Shown here piece by piece: positions 17,515 to 26,963 of a stretch of 64,000 bases of DNA (positions within the stretch are counted from its first letter, which is position 1; each line of letters starts with the position of its first letter). The translations under genes were made by a program, and so were the position numbers. Source of the stretch: Acidobacteriaceae bacterium (GTDB taxonomy: Bacteria > Acidobacteriota > Terriglobia > Terriglobales > Acidobacteriaceae); assembly GCA_003138975.1 (NCBI GenBank), contig PLHQ01000078.1, positions 64,289 to 128,288 on the forward strand. Reading direction: 5' to 3'. The notes below the pieces were generated by a model. It made no database searches, was not told the DNA's origin, and saw nothing but the letters and a program-made list of their open reading frames with translations.

Positions 17515-18213
17515 TCAACTTACCTTTTCAGGCTCCCCCGCCATCACCATCGGCATTGCCGCGTTCATCTTCCCCCCGAAATATTTCGTCCGCGCCAGTA
17601 ACAATTTTTCGATGTCAACCCCGGTCAGCGGCTGCTGCCTTCCTAGCAGATGCGTGACCAGCGCAATCTGCGCGAAGTGTTCCACCGTTTCCATCTTCAT
17701 GTAAGCGTGCTCGATGGTATCGCCGTACGCCACCACGCCGTGATTCGACATTAGGATGGCGTCGTAGTGTGGCACGTAAGGTTCCAGAGTCTTCGCTAAC
17801 TCCGACGTTCCCGGCGTCCCGTATCGCGCCAGCGGAATGCATCCCAATCCCATCACCACTTCACAAACCAGAGGCTCCGTCAGCGCCATTCCTGCAGCCG
17901 CGAATCCCGTCGCCGTGGGCGGATGCGCGTGCACGATCGCCTGAACGTCGGGCCGCGTGCGATAAATCAGCAGATGCATCCCAATCTCACTGGTCACATT
18001 CCGCCGTCCCCCCACCCGCCTGCCCTCCAGGTCGACGATCACCATATCCCCGGCTCGCATCGCCCCTTTGCTCACGCACGTGGGCGTTACCAGAATTCGC
18101 CCGCCGTCCAGCCGTACCGACAAATTCCCGTCCATCGCCGCCACGAACCCGCGCTCGTGCAGCATGCGCCCGTACCGAACAATCTCTTCCCTGTGTTTCC
18201 GTTCAGCGGACAT
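17515..18213 (-). CDS. Class II aldolase/adducin family protein
   Basis: The 232-residue length and motifs match fuculose-phosphate/ribulose-phosphate aldolase-type enzymes: GNLSVRLDGGRILVTPTCVSKG near residue 30, VTSEIGMHLLIYRTRPDVQAIVHAHPPTATGF (split: catalytic Glu in TSEIG; zinc ligands in HAHPPT), and the third histidine in ILMSNHGVVAYG. These enzymes cleave or epimerise phosphorylated sugars using a zinc site. The exact substrate is open. It stands alone between repeats, opposite the btuB-like gene. Confidence 0.9.
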   Translation of the reverse strand: MSAERKHREEIVRYGRMLHERGFVAAMDGNLSVRLDGGRILVTPTCVSKGAMRAGDMVIVDLEGRRVGGRRNVTSEIGMHLLIYRTRPDVQAIVHAHPPTATGFAAAGMALTEPLVCEVVMGLGCIPLARYGTPGTSELAKTLEPYVPHYDAILMSNHGVVAYGDTIEHAYMKMETVEHFAQIALVTHLLGRQQPLTGVDIEKLLLARTKYFGGKMNAAMPMVMAGEPEKVS

Positions 18214-18376
18214 GGAATACTCTCATCGGGGGAGTGACGAAAGAGCGGCAGAAGCTACAACCCCCGCATAATATCGCACCTTGCTTGAAACAGACAAACA
18301 AATTTACCAGGGTTGACAGAATATCTTGCCAGGGCCTCGAGGCATCCGCTCCCCTGCCCTCCTATAATCTGGAGCC

Positions 18377-19468
18377 GTGTTGGTTTCCGACTTTCACTTT
18401 CACCTTCCCGACGAACTCATAGCCCAGGAACCCCTCGCCGCTCGCGACGCCTCCCGCATGCTACACGTCCAGCGCACCAGCGGCCAGTGGTCCGACCGTG
18501 AGTTTCGCGAATTTCCAGATTTATTGCGACCGGGCGACCTGGTGGTTTTCAACAACACTCGTGTCTTTCCCGCCCGGCTCTACGGCCGCCGCGGAGGCGC
18601 CCGCGCTCAGGCTGTCAGTCCTCATAATCCCGCAGCCCGCGATTTCCTTCACGCCCGCATCGAAGTGCTGCTGACGCGACAAATTTCTGCGGACCCCAAC
18701 GATTGGGAATGCCTGGTCCGTCCCGGCCGCAAGATCGGCCTGGGCGAATGCCTGTTCTTCGGCGAACGTGACGAACTACAAGCCGAGGTCCTGGCTCGCG
18801 CTGAATTTGGCGAGCGCCGCATCCGCTTCCAGCCGGTCACAGATTTCTTCGCCGCCCTCGATCGCATTGGACACGTCCCGCTCCCGCCTTACATTTCGCG
18901 CGCGGACTCTCCCCGCGATCACGAGCGCTATCAAACCGTCTATGCCGCGCAGCTCGGCTCCGTCGCCGCTCCCACCGCAGGACTTCATTTCACCCCGGAA
19001 ATTCTAGACCGCATCCGCCAGCGGGGGGCTGAAACCGCCGATATTACCCTGCACGTCGGCCTGGGAACCTTTCAGCCTATCCGCGTCGAGCGCGTCGAAG
19101 ATCACAAACTCCACTCTGAGTCGTATTCCATTTCCCCGGGCGCAGCCTCCGCCATCAATCAAGCTCTCCGTACTGCGCGTCGCATCGTCGCCATCGGCAC
19201 TACGACTGTTCGCACGCTCGAACACGCGGTTCGCCTCGGCGCGGGAACCATCGTCGCGGGCGCTGCCGCAGCAGACCTCTTCATCTATCCAGGCTTCGAA
19301 TTCAAAGTGGTCCAGGCGATGCTAACCAACTTCCACCTCCCGCAATCCTCTCTGCTCATGCTGGTCAGCGCCTTCGGCGGTAAGGAAAACATTTTGCGCG
19401 CGTACGAACATGCCGTCTCCGAGAAGTATCGTTTTTATTCCTACGGAGACTGCATGTTCATCGAGTAG
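18377..19468 (+). CDS. queA: S-adenosylmethionine:tRNA ribosyltransferase-isomerase QueA
   Basis: The 363-residue protein opens with the standard [16 protein letters not shown] and contains [16 protein letters not shown], the catalytic-region [40 protein letters not shown], and the closing [18 protein letters not shown]. It adds the ribosyl part of SAM to pre-queuosine in the tRNA wobble position, late in queuosine synthesis. A GTG with GGAG just upstream is used as the start. About 20 extra residues (around 75-95) interrupt the N-terminal domain compared with E. coli. No other queuosine gene is nearby. Confidence 0.97.
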   Translation: MLVSDFHFHLPDELIAQEPLAARDASRMLHVQRTSGQWSDREFREFPDLLRPGDLVVFNNTRVFPARLYGRRGGARAQAVSPHNPAARDFLHARIEVLLTRQISADPNDWECLVRPGRKIGLGECLFFGERDELQAEVLARAEFGERRIRFQPVTDFFAALDRIGHVPLPPYISRADSPRDHERYQTVYAAQLGSVAAPTAGLHFTPEILDRIRQRGAETADITLHVGLGTFQPIRVERVEDHKLHSESYSISPGAASAINQALRTARRIVAIGTTTVRTLEHAVRLGAGTIVAGAAAADLFIYPGFEFKVVQAMLTNFHLPQSSLLMLVSAFGGKENILRAYEHAVSEKYRFYSYGDCMFIE

Positions 19469-19509
19469 TCTTCGTGAATGATCACTTTGGAAGAGAGCTA
19501 CTCAAAGAA

Positions 19510-19545
19510 CCCTGTGTTCCTCTGCGTCCCCTGTGGTTAAAAGGC
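19510..19545. repeat. CACAGAGGACACAGGGG-type dispersed repeat
   Basis: CCTGTGTTCCTCTGCGTCCCCTGTGGTTAAAA, shown in part, is the reverse of TTTAACCACAGAGGACACAGGGG found at 30913 between parA and parB; another copy lies in rsmG at 29154. It occupies the queA to cysteine dioxygenase gap. Confidence 0.7.
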
Positions 19546-19599
19546 TTTTCCTACCATCCTCTGCTCCAAGCCTTGCGTTATACTTGCTCCGAGCAGCCC

Positions 19600-20181
19600 A
19601 TGACTACCGCGGTAAAGCAGGTCCCAATTGAGAGCTTCGTGGCCGAACTCCGCAAGTTCGCCGAGGCTGCCTTTGAGCAAACCGAGCAACTGCGAAAATT
19701 TCTGCAAGATGCTCCGGTCGATCCCGATTCCCTCGCTCCCTATCTCACCTGGGACCGCCAACACTACACTCGCAACCTGATCGACAAAACTGCTCTTTGC
19801 GAATTAATTGCGATCTGCTGGGAAGTCGGCCAGGCCAGTTCCGTGCACAATCATCGCGATCAGAATTGCTGGATGGCCGTCCCCATCGGCCGTTTGCTGG
19901 TGGAGAATTTTCATGTCGTGGATCAGAACATCGCCGACGGCAAGTGCACAATCAAGTCCACAGAAGTCGTTGAGATGAATGCTTTGCACCCCTGCGCCGT
20001 CGACCCGTTAGAGCCCGTCCACCGGGTCCTCAATCCCCGCGAATTCAATCAACGTGCCGTCAGCCTGCATGTCTATTCGCGTCCCTTCGACACCTGCGTC
20101 GTCTACTCCGCCGAGCAGGGCACGTGCGGCGAAATCCAGTTGCACTACACTACCGAATACGGAAAACCCGTTCACGGATGA
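19600..20181 (+). CDS. cdo: Cysteine dioxygenase type I
   Basis: The 193-residue cupin carries the iron ligands in SSVHNHRDQNCW (two histidines of HxH) and a third histidine in SLHVYSRPFDTC. The pair Cys in QNCW and Tyr in HVYS correspond to the thioether-linked Cys-Tyr cofactor of mammalian-type enzymes. It would oxidise cysteine to cysteine sulfinate in the cytoplasm. The open frame begins at 19474 but its first part translates a dispersed repeat, so the ATG at 19600 is preferred. Its TGA overlaps the ATG of the following lipoprotein gene, implying coupled translation. Confidence 0.92.
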   Translation: MTTAVKQVPIESFVAELRKFAEAAFEQTEQLRKFLQDAPVDPDSLAPYLTWDRQHYTRNLIDKTALCELIAICWEVGQASSVHNHRDQNCWMAVPIGRLLVENFHVVDQNIADGKCTIKSTEVVEMNALHPCAVDPLEPVHRVLNPREFNQRAVSLHVYSRPFDTCVVYSAEQGTCGEIQLHYTTEYGKPVHG

Positions 20182-20699
20182 ATCAAAAGACGCGCTTCCG
20201 TTTCCTGCCACTGCTCCTGGTTGCCGCGCTTTTCGTTTTCACCAGCGCCTGCCAGAAAAGGAAGCCGCCAACCGAAGAAGAAGAAGTTCTGCCCATGGAC
20301 CGCGTCGCGCCTTCGCCAGCGGCGTCCACCCAAACCGTTCTGCACAAGACCTTTTCGGTCAACACTTCGACAACCTTCCGGTTCGAGATTCCCGCCCACG
20401 CCGCCATGCCCCATCTGCGCGGCAACTACAAGTCATTTGTGAACCAGCTCGGCGCCCAGGCTAGCGACGATAGTGCGAATGTCGACTTCCTCCTTTTGAA
20501 CGAAGATCAGTACGCTGACTTTGTCCACGGCCACGCCGGAGAAGCCCTCTTCTCCGCCGATGCGTCGCATGACCAGGACGTAAATGTCAGCCTTCCCCCG
20601 TCCCAGGATCAGCCCGAGAAGTACTACCTGGTTTTCCGTAACAGCACCGGGGGCGCGGCGAAGAAGCTCGTGCAAGCCGACTTCACACTTGATTTCTAA
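20178..20699 (+). CDS. Putative lipoprotein of unknown function
   Basis: The 173-residue product begins MNQKTRFRFLPLLLVAALFV and reaches a lipobox-like FTSAC at about residue 25, so it is probably a lipid-anchored envelope protein. A lysine/glutamate-rich linker (RKPPTEEEEVL) leads to a beta-rich domain ending in KKLVQADFTLDF. No family is recognised. The ATG shares four bases with the cdo stop codon (ATGA), which both fixes the start and suggests one operon. Why a lipoprotein is coupled to cysteine dioxygenase is not clear. Confidence 0.75.
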   Translation: MNQKTRFRFLPLLLVAALFVFTSACQKRKPPTEEEEVLPMDRVAPSPAASTQTVLHKTFSVNTSTTFRFEIPAHAAMPHLRGNYKSFVNQLGAQASDDSANVDFLLLNEDQYADFVHGHAGEALFSADASHDQDVNVSLPPSQDQPEKYYLVFRNSTGGAAKKLVQADFTLDF

Positions 20700-20849
20700 T
20701 GGTCTTGTTGGATAACTCTGATTTTGGGTGCCGCAGCGCTTCCAGCGCTGCGATTGATGACCACTTGAGATCTGGGCTTCAGCCTCTGAGGTACCTGAGT
20801 GGAGTTTCACCGGACCCCTGCTGTTCCCACCGGCTGCTAAACTACTGCC

Positions 20850-23633
20850 TTGCCCCTTCGAACAAAATCTCCGGAACCTAAGCCCACCGCAGCGCCATCA
20901 TCCGCTAAAGACCGCATCTTCCTGATCGACACGATGTCGTTCATCTTCCGCGCCTATCACGCCATGGCGCGGCAGCGATCCATGTCCACCAAGGCGGGAC
21001 TTCCCACCGCCGCAATCTTTGTCTTCGTCAACATGCTGCGCAAACTGCGTGACGATTTCTCCCCCGCCTATCTCGCCGCCGTCTTCGACGTCGCCGCCAA
21101 AACCTTCCGCGATACCCAGGCCGAAGCCATCACCACCGTGCGCAAGTTCGACATAAAAACCCAAACCTTCACCGAGATCGAATACAAGGGCTACAAAGCC
21201 AATCGCGCCGCCATGCCCGAGGATCTTGCGCAGCAGATTCCCTACATCCGCCGCGCGCTCGAAGCCTATCGCATCCCCATCCTCGAACTCGCCGGCTTCG
21301 AGGCCGACGATGTCATCGGCACTCTCGCCCGCAAAGCCACAGCCGCATCGCATCCCGTCTACGTCGTCTCCAGCGACAAAGATATGATGCAGCTCGTCAA
21401 CGACGACGTTCAGATCCTGAATCCCCCGAAAGACAATCTGATCTGCGACGCCGCCAAGGTCGAAGAAATTCTCGGCGTTCCGCCCAAGCGCGTGGTCGAC
21501 GTGATGGCTCTGCGCGGCGATGCTATCGACAATATTCCCGGCGCCCCCGGCATCGGCGACAAAGGGTCGGTCGAAATCATCAAACATTTCGGCAGCGTGG
21601 AGCAAGCGCTCGACCGCGCGGCTGAGGTAGAAAAGAAAACCTACCGCGAATCCCTTCTGAACAATCGCGACATCATTCTGTTTAGCAAGAGCATGGCCAC
21701 CATCGACACGAATGTCCCCGTCGACCTCAATGTCAAAGCGATGCGCGCCGGCGAGCCCGATCTCGACCTCCTCCGTCAGCTCTTCATCGAGCTTGAATTC
21801 ACGTCTCTGTTGAAGGAAATATTGCCCCAGGTTCAGGTGACCGAAACTCACTACGCCGACGCCCAGTCCGCCGCCGATGTGGAGAAGATTGTCAGCTCTC
21901 TCGCGCCGGAAGCTGCACTGGCCATCGCCATTGAATCGGATCAGACGATGCCTTCAACAGACGAGGAGGAAGAAGTTGTTGAAGATGAACCACAGGAAGC
22001 GATGCTTCCGCTGACCGATGGCTCGAGCACCGCAGCATCCCCCGAGCCCGCTCCACGCCGCATCGCAATCTCCGGATCCGCAGGTTCGGCCGCCGTCGTC
22101 AAACTGGATTCAACCAGCGCCGCGGCCAAACTTCGTTCCATCTTGACCAGCACAAACACGCCCAAGTCAATTCACGACTACAAAGCCGCGATTCACGCGC
22201 TCGACGCCCTCGGCACCCATCTGCAAGGCGTACAGCACGATCCCATGCTCTACTCCTACCTGCTTGATCCCACCTACTCCTCGCATCGTCTGCCGGATGT
22301 CGCTCTCCGCCGCTTCAATCTCAAGCTCAGCGGCGATCTCGCCGAAGCCGCCGACGTCACCAGCAGGCTGACGACCGCTCTGCGCGAAGATGTCAAACAG
22401 GCAGGATTGAAGAAGCTCTACGAAGAAATGGATCTGCCGCTCGTCCCCGTTCTCGCCCGCATGGAGCAAGCCGGAGTAAAAATCGACACGTCCGCGCTCG
22501 CGCAAATGTCAACCGAACTCGAACGCGAAATCAGAACCAAGGCCCGAGATATTTACGAAGTCGCCGGCTCCGAATTCAACATCGCCTCTCCGCGCCAGCT
22601 CGGCGACGTTCTCTTCAATAAGCTGAATCTCCCCAAACCCTTCAAATACGGGAAGGGACGCGCAATTTCCACTGCTGTCGACGTGCTGGAAAATCTCGCC
22701 GAAGAGCATCCCATCGCCCGCATGGTCCTCGACTACCGCCAGCTCACCAAGCTGAAGTCCACCTACGTCGACACGCTGCCCGCGCTCATCAATCCCTCCA
22801 CCCGACGCCTGCACACTACCTTCGGCCAAACTGGAACCGCCACCGGCCGTCTTTCTTCCGCCAATCCGAATCTCCAAAATATTCCCATCCGCACCGAACT
22901 TGGACGCGGCATCCGCGCCGCCTTCATCGCCGAGCCTGGCCACGTCCTGCTCACGGCCGATTACTCGCAGATCGAGCTCCGCCTGCTCGCCCACTTCTCG
23001 CGCGATCCGCTCCTCGTTGAGGCCTACCGTCGCGGCGACGACATCCACACCCTCACCGCCTCGCAAGTCTTCGGCGTTCCGCCGCTCATGGTCACACCCG
23101 ACCACCGCCGCGCGGCCAAAGTCGTCAACTTCGGAATCGTCTACGGCCTGTCGCCCTTCGGTCTCTCGCAAAATCTCGGCATCGAGCCCGCCGAAGCCAA
23201 GCAGTTCATCGCAAACTATTTCGAGAAATACAAAGGCGTCCGCGCCTTCATCGATAAAACCCTCGAAGAAGCTCGTCGCGACCTGAAAGTAAAAACCCTC
23301 TTCGGACGCGTCCGCCCCATCCCCGACATCAACAGCAAAAACGCCAACCAGCGCGGCTTCGCCGAACGCACCGCCGTCAACACTCCGCTGCAAGGCACCG
23401 CCGCCGATCTGATCAAAGTGGCCATGATCCGCATCGACGCCGCTCTGCAGGAACGCAATCTGAAATCAAGAATGACTCTGCAAGTCCACGACGAACTGGT
23501 TTTCGAGGTCCCCGAGAGAGAAGTAGACACCTTGCAGTCCCTAGTCCGCGAGCAAATGGAAAAAGTCCACGCGCTAGCCGTCCCACTGCTAGTAGAAATG
23601 GGCGTAGGCCCCAACTGGAGAGATCTGGATTAA
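20850..23633 (+). CDS. polA: DNA polymerase I
   Basis: The 927-residue protein has a 5' nuclease domain (about 20-315: RIFLIDTMSFIFRAYHAM, FEADDVIGTLA, VSSDKDMMQLV, GAPGIGDKGSVEII), a middle domain, and a full family A polymerase domain with motif A LLTADYSQIELRLLAHFSRD, the O-helix RRAAKVVNFGIVYGLSPFG and motif C LQVHDELVFEV. The middle 3'-5' exonuclease domain lacks the DxE metal ligands of E. coli (ALAIAIESD instead) and carries an acidic linker, so proofreading is probably lost. The start used is TTG at 20850; homology begins at about residue 20. It functions in repair and Okazaki-fragment maturation. Confidence 0.97.
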   Translation: MPLRTKSPEPKPTAAPSSAKDRIFLIDTMSFIFRAYHAMARQRSMSTKAGLPTAAIFVFVNMLRKLRDDFSPAYLAAVFDVAAKTFRDTQAEAITTVRKFDIKTQTFTEIEYKGYKANRAAMPEDLAQQIPYIRRALEAYRIPILELAGFEADDVIGTLARKATAASHPVYVVSSDKDMMQLVNDDVQILNPPKDNLICDAAKVEEILGVPPKRVVDVMALRGDAIDNIPGAPGIGDKGSVEIIKHFGSVEQALDRAAEVEKKTYRESLLNNRDIILFSKSMATIDTNVPVDLNVKAMRAGEPDLDLLRQLFIELEFTSLLKEILPQVQVTETHYADAQSAADVEKIVSSLAPEAALAIAIESDQTMPSTDEEEEVVEDEPQEAMLPLTDGSSTAASPEPAPRRIAISGSAGSAAVVKLDSTSAAAKLRSILTSTNTPKSIHDYKAAIHALDALGTHLQGVQHDPMLYSYLLDPTYSSHRLPDVALRRFNLKLSGDLAEAADVTSRLTTALREDVKQAGLKKLYEEMDLPLVPVLARMEQAGVKIDTSALAQMSTELEREIRTKARDIYEVAGSEFNIASPRQLGDVLFNKLNLPKPFKYGKGRAISTAVDVLENLAEEHPIARMVLDYRQLTKLKSTYVDTLPALINPSTRRLHTTFGQTGTATGRLSSANPNLQNIPIRTELGRGIRAAFIAEPGHVLLTADYSQIELRLLAHFSRDPLLVEAYRRGDDIHTLTASQVFGVPPLMVTPDHRRAAKVVNFGIVYGLSPFGLSQNLGIEPAEAKQFIANYFEKYKGVRAFIDKTLEEARRDLKVKTLFGRVRPIPDINSKNANQRGFAERTAVNTPLQGTAADLIKVAMIRIDAALQERNLKSRMTLQVHDELVFEVPEREVDTLQSLVREQMEKVHALAVPLLVEMGVGPNWRDLD

Positions 23634-23648
23634 CTCAAGTGGCAAGGT

Positions 23649-23744
23649 CCCTGTGGGTCGGACACTCCTGTCCGACAAACGCCGGCACGATCCCTGCCCA
23701 TGTTGGGACAGCCGTCCTCGGCTGTCCATTCGTGCGAAGCTCGC
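23649..23744. repeat. Two adjacent dispersed repeats after polA
   Basis: GGTCGGACACTCCTGTCCGAC at about 23654-23674 is a short palindrome whose relative appears inside parB (about 31228-31252). It is followed at 23700-23744 by GGGACAGCCGTCCTCGGCTG, a member of the GGACAGCC/GGCTGTCC family. They fill the gap between the convergent polA and glmM genes. Confidence 0.7.
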
Positions 23745-23763
23745 CCCCGTTGCTCGGTAGTCG

Positions 23764-25143
23764 CTACGCCCCCAGCGTCTTCCGAATCGCCTCCGCAATC
23801 TCCGCCGTCAGCGCCTGCATCTTCTCTTCCGACTCCGCCTCCACCATCACCCGCGCCAGCGCCTCCGTCCCGGAATAACGCACCACCACGCGCCCGTTTC
23901 CATCCAGCTCGCGCTCTGCGGCTTCAATGGCCCGCTGCACCTCCGGTACGTGCGCAAACGGAATCTTCTCCCGCACCCGCACATTCTGAATCTTCTGCGG
24001 AAACACTTTCAGATCGCTCACCAACTCCGCCAGCGACCGCCCGCTGCGCACGATCACATCCATCACTCGCAGCGCGGTCAGCAAGCCGTCGCCTGTCGTC
24101 GCGTCGCCATCTCGAAAAATAATGTGCCCCGATTGTTCCCCGCCCAGAGTCGCGCCCGTTTTCAGCATCTCTTCCAGAACATACTTGTCACCCACATTCG
24201 CCCGCACCATGCGGATGCCCGACTTCTTCAGCGCGATCTCGACTCCCATGTTCGACATCGTCGTCGCCACCACGGTGGATCCGGACAATTTCCCTCTCGC
24301 CTGCAGATCGCGCGCCGTCAGCAGCAGCACGCCATCCCCATTCACCACGCGTCCTGCGCCATCACAAAACAGAGCGCGGTCGGCGTCGCCATCAAACGTG
24401 ACACCGAGATCAAACTTCCCTCCGGCCTCCGCCACTGCCCGACCCAACGTTTCCGGATGCAACGCCCCGCACCCTTCATTGATATTTTTTCCGTCCGGCG
24501 TCACATGAATAAACGTCGCCTGCACCCGCAGGCTGCCGAACAATTCCGGCGCCTCTGCCGTCGCCGCCCCATTCGCGCAATCCACCAGCACGCGTAGCCC
24601 GCTCAGGTCAGACGCCACGCTCCCCGCCAGCGACTCGATGTACGCCTTGCGCAGCCCCGTCTCACCCGGCAGAGATGGCCGGGCAATCTTCAGTGCCGTA
24701 TCGTCCGCCGCCCCCGGCTTTTGCAGCAGCGCGAAGATTTCTTTTTCAATGGCCAGCTCGCGCTCATCCGTCAACTTGAATCCATCTCCGGAAAAAACTT
24801 TGATCCCGTTATCCGTCCACGGATTATGCGAAGCCGAGATCACTACTCCCGCCGCAAACCCGCGTGACCGCGCCAGATAGGCCACGCCAGGCGTCGTAAT
24901 CACTCCTGCGCTGTGGACGTCTACGCCCACCGCCGCCATCCCCGCTGCCACGCGGTCCGCAATCCACCCGCTCGATTCGCGCGCGTCCTGTCCCATCACT
25001 GCGCGGGCCGAACGCGTGTTGCGCACCAGGTCGTGCCCCAGAGCGCGCCCAATCAAATACGTACTTTCCGCAGTCAATGGAAATTCCCCGGCCACCCCTC
25101 GTATCCCGTCTGTGCCAAACAACTGCCTGCTCTGATTGCTCAT
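23764..25143 (-). CDS. glmM: Phosphoglucosamine mutase
   Basis: At 459 residues it matches GlmM throughout: LFGTDGIRGVAGEFPLT at the N-terminus, the phosphoserine loop GVVISASHNPWTDNGIKVF (serine in SASHNP), the metal-binding DGDADRALFCD, and the C-terminal phosphate-binding RYSGTEALARVMVEAE. It converts glucosamine-6-phosphate to glucosamine-1-phosphate for peptidoglycan and lipopolysaccharide precursors. It lies about 107 bases downstream of the ybbR-like gene, so cdaA, cdaR and glmM form the conserved c-di-AMP/cell-wall operon, where CdaA output is known in Firmicutes to be modulated by both partners. Confidence 0.97.
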   Translation of the reverse strand: MSNQSRQLFGTDGIRGVAGEFPLTAESTYLIGRALGHDLVRNTRSARAVMGQDARESSGWIADRVAAGMAAVGVDVHSAGVITTPGVAYLARSRGFAAGVVISASHNPWTDNGIKVFSGDGFKLTDERELAIEKEIFALLQKPGAADDTALKIARPSLPGETGLRKAYIESLAGSVASDLSGLRVLVDCANGAATAEAPELFGSLRVQATFIHVTPDGKNINEGCGALHPETLGRAVAEAGGKFDLGVTFDGDADRALFCDGAGRVVNGDGVLLLTARDLQARGKLSGSTVVATTMSNMGVEIALKKSGIRMVRANVGDKYVLEEMLKTGATLGGEQSGHIIFRDGDATTGDGLLTALRVMDVIVRSGRSLAELVSDLKVFPQKIQNVRVREKIPFAHVPEVQRAIEAAERELDGNGRVVVRYSGTEALARVMVEAESEEKMQALTAEIAEAIRKTLGA

Positions 25144-25250
25144 AAATTGTGCGAGTTCTTAAAACAGCGCCGAAATGCACCTCAATTGTCCAACCGCGGA
25201 TCCAACAGCGGATGATTGGGGGAGAACAGGGCAATCGCGAAATTACAAGA

Positions 25251-25931
25251 TCAATGCCTATTCTCCGCAGGCGCAGTCTTTTCCATAATCACGGTTACGT
25301 GTACCGGCGTGGGCTGCACCACCTGCACCAGCGGATCCGCAACGTAGACGTTCGTCACGAATGTGGCCTGGGTCCTGGTTCCCGAGGCGTCGACAGGATC
25401 GGTGGTTGCCGCATCCATCATCTCTACGTGATGCTGCGGACCCGTGATTTGGATTTTCTCCGGATCTACCACCACCTTTGCGATCTGTTCCCCCGCCAGA
25501 AAGCTTCCCGTCACCCGCGGGTGAATCTCTACCTCGCGCGTCAGCGTGGTATCAAAGCTGAGATGCACCTGCCCCGGCACCACTTGCACCACATGCAACT
25601 CCCGCTGATGCCGAATCTGCTGCGCCGTCAAATCAAACGTGCGCTCGCCCGGCTTGGCGTCTCCCAGTTCAAGTTCCGCCTGGATATCCGCCGCGCTCAG
25701 TTGCCGGATGACCCGCTCCGGCCCGCGCACCCGGATCTGTGCCTCCGGTATGGTGACTGAGCTGATCTCCAGATGCTGCGGAACGTGCTCGAACTCGATG
25801 GGCACTCGCACTGCCACTTCCGCCGACTCCTGATCCGGAGAAATCGCCAGCCACAGCCCCGTCGCGATCAGAAGCGACAAAATCTTCAGCCAGAAATTGT
25901 GCAGCACCCAGCGGCGCAAAAAGTCCATCAT
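25251..25931 (-). CDS. cdaR: YbbR-domain regulator of diadenylate cyclase (CdaR-like)
   Basis: The 226-residue protein has one N-terminal transmembrane helix (LHNFWLKILSLLIATGLWLAI, residues 9-29 in part) and about two YbbR-type beta repeats, recognisable from EVAVRVPIEFEHVPQHLEI, PEAQIRVRGPERVIRQL and the VEIHPRVTGSFLAGEQIAKV block. YbbR proteins are extracytoplasmic and bind the cyclase CdaA. The start overlaps the cdaA stop by four bases. The domain number is smaller than in Bacillus CdaR. Assignment relies on both the repeats and the operon. Confidence 0.9.
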   Translation of the reverse strand: MMDFLRRWVLHNFWLKILSLLIATGLWLAISPDQESAEVAVRVPIEFEHVPQHLEISSVTIPEAQIRVRGPERVIRQLSAADIQAELELGDAKPGERTFDLTAQQIRHQRELHVVQVVPGQVHLSFDTTLTREVEIHPRVTGSFLAGEQIAKVVVDPEKIQITGPQHHVEMMDAATTDPVDASGTRTQATFVTNVYVADPLVQVVQPTPVHVTVIMEKTAPAENRH

Positions 25932-26818
25932 AGCGGCCGCTCCAATTCCGAATCAGATTCCCCGTCAGTGCCCATCTGCGCGCCCGTCCGCAGCGGCGAT
26001 TCCATCCCCGCATCCGATTCGTCGTTTTGCACCACCGCTGTCGGCAGCGCCACCGGTGACATGTAGCGCCGCAATTCGCTGCTCAGGTGCTCGCGCAATT
26101 GCTCCACCGTCAGATCCCGTTCAATCTTTCCCCCAACGGCCATGCTGATCGCGCCCGACTCTTCCGACACAATCACGGCGATCGCATCCGTCTCCTCGGT
26201 GATTCCAATTCCCGCTCGGTGCCGCGTTCCCAGCTGCGTCGACAGCACAGGATTCATCGACAACGGCAAGAAACACGCCGCCGCAGCCAATCGGTCTTTC
26301 TGGATGATCACCGCTCCGTCATGCAGCGGCGCGCTCGGCCGGAAGATCGTGGCCAGCAAATCGTAGGACAGCCGTGCATCCATGGCGACTCCACTTTCTA
26401 TGTAAGTCCGCAATCCAATCTCGCGCTCAATCACCATCAATGCGCCTGTCTGATGCTGCGAAAACAAATTCGCCGCCAGCACGATGTCGTCGTACGAATC
26501 CCCCTCCACCGTCGACCCGCGCAGAAAACTAACGCGCCGACCCACATCCGACAGCACGTGCCGAATCTCCGACTGAAAAACCACAATCAGCGCGAACACC
26601 ACATAAGGCAGCAAGTGGCTCACCAGCCAATTCAACGTGACCAACTCGCCGATCCGCGCCAAATAAAACGCCACCGCGACCGCGCCCAATCCCGCCAGCA
26701 TCGGCGCCGCGCGCGTCCCCCGGATCATCACCAGCACTTCGTAAATGATCAACGCCACCAGCAGAATGTCGAGCACCGTAAACGACACTCTCAACCACGG
26801 CGCCATCAGTTGCGTCAC
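25928..26818 (-). CDS. cdaA: Diadenylate cyclase CdaA
   Basis: Three N-terminal hydrophobic helices (VLDILLVALIIYEVLVMI, then MLAGLGAVAVAFYLARIGEL, then LLPYVVFALIVVFQ) are followed by a DAC/DisA_N catalytic domain with both hallmark motifs: DGAVIIQKDRLAAAACFLPLS and LGTRHRAGIGITEETDAIAVIVSEE (split: DGA and RHR). It condenses two ATP into cyclic di-AMP at the membrane. The protein has 296 residues, with a low-complexity acidic tail. It starts the cdaA-cdaR-glmM operon; a short AT-containing leader and a dispersed repeat precede it. Confidence 0.96.
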   Translation of the reverse strand: MTQLMAPWLRVSFTVLDILLVALIIYEVLVMIRGTRAAPMLAGLGAVAVAFYLARIGELVTLNWLVSHLLPYVVFALIVVFQSEIRHVLSDVGRRVSFLRGSTVEGDSYDDIVLAANLFSQHQTGALMVIEREIGLRTYIESGVAMDARLSYDLLATIFRPSAPLHDGAVIIQKDRLAAAACFLPLSMNPVLSTQLGTRHRAGIGITEETDAIAVIVSEESGAISMAVGGKIERDLTVEQLREHLSSELRRYMSPVALPTAVVQNDESDAGMESPLRTGAQMGTDGESDSELERPL

Positions 26819-26876
26819 TGCATCTCCTAATCCGCGGAAACTTAACCTACATTCTAATGTAGCCTGAGTAGTTAAC

Positions 26877-26925
26877 TGTCATCCTGAGCAAGCGTCGCGG
26901 TTTGTGCGACGCAATAATCGCGCGT
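26877..26925. repeat. Dispersed GTCATCCTGAGC-type repeat
   Basis: CTGTCATCCTGAGCAAGCG, then GCGGTTTGTGCGACGC, related to the 7407 copy. It lies in the gap between the start of cdaA and the stop of xseA. Confidence 0.65.
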
Positions 26926-26963
26926 CCGGCTCGCTCACCTTATTTGCAGTCCGCGCCCTTCAT

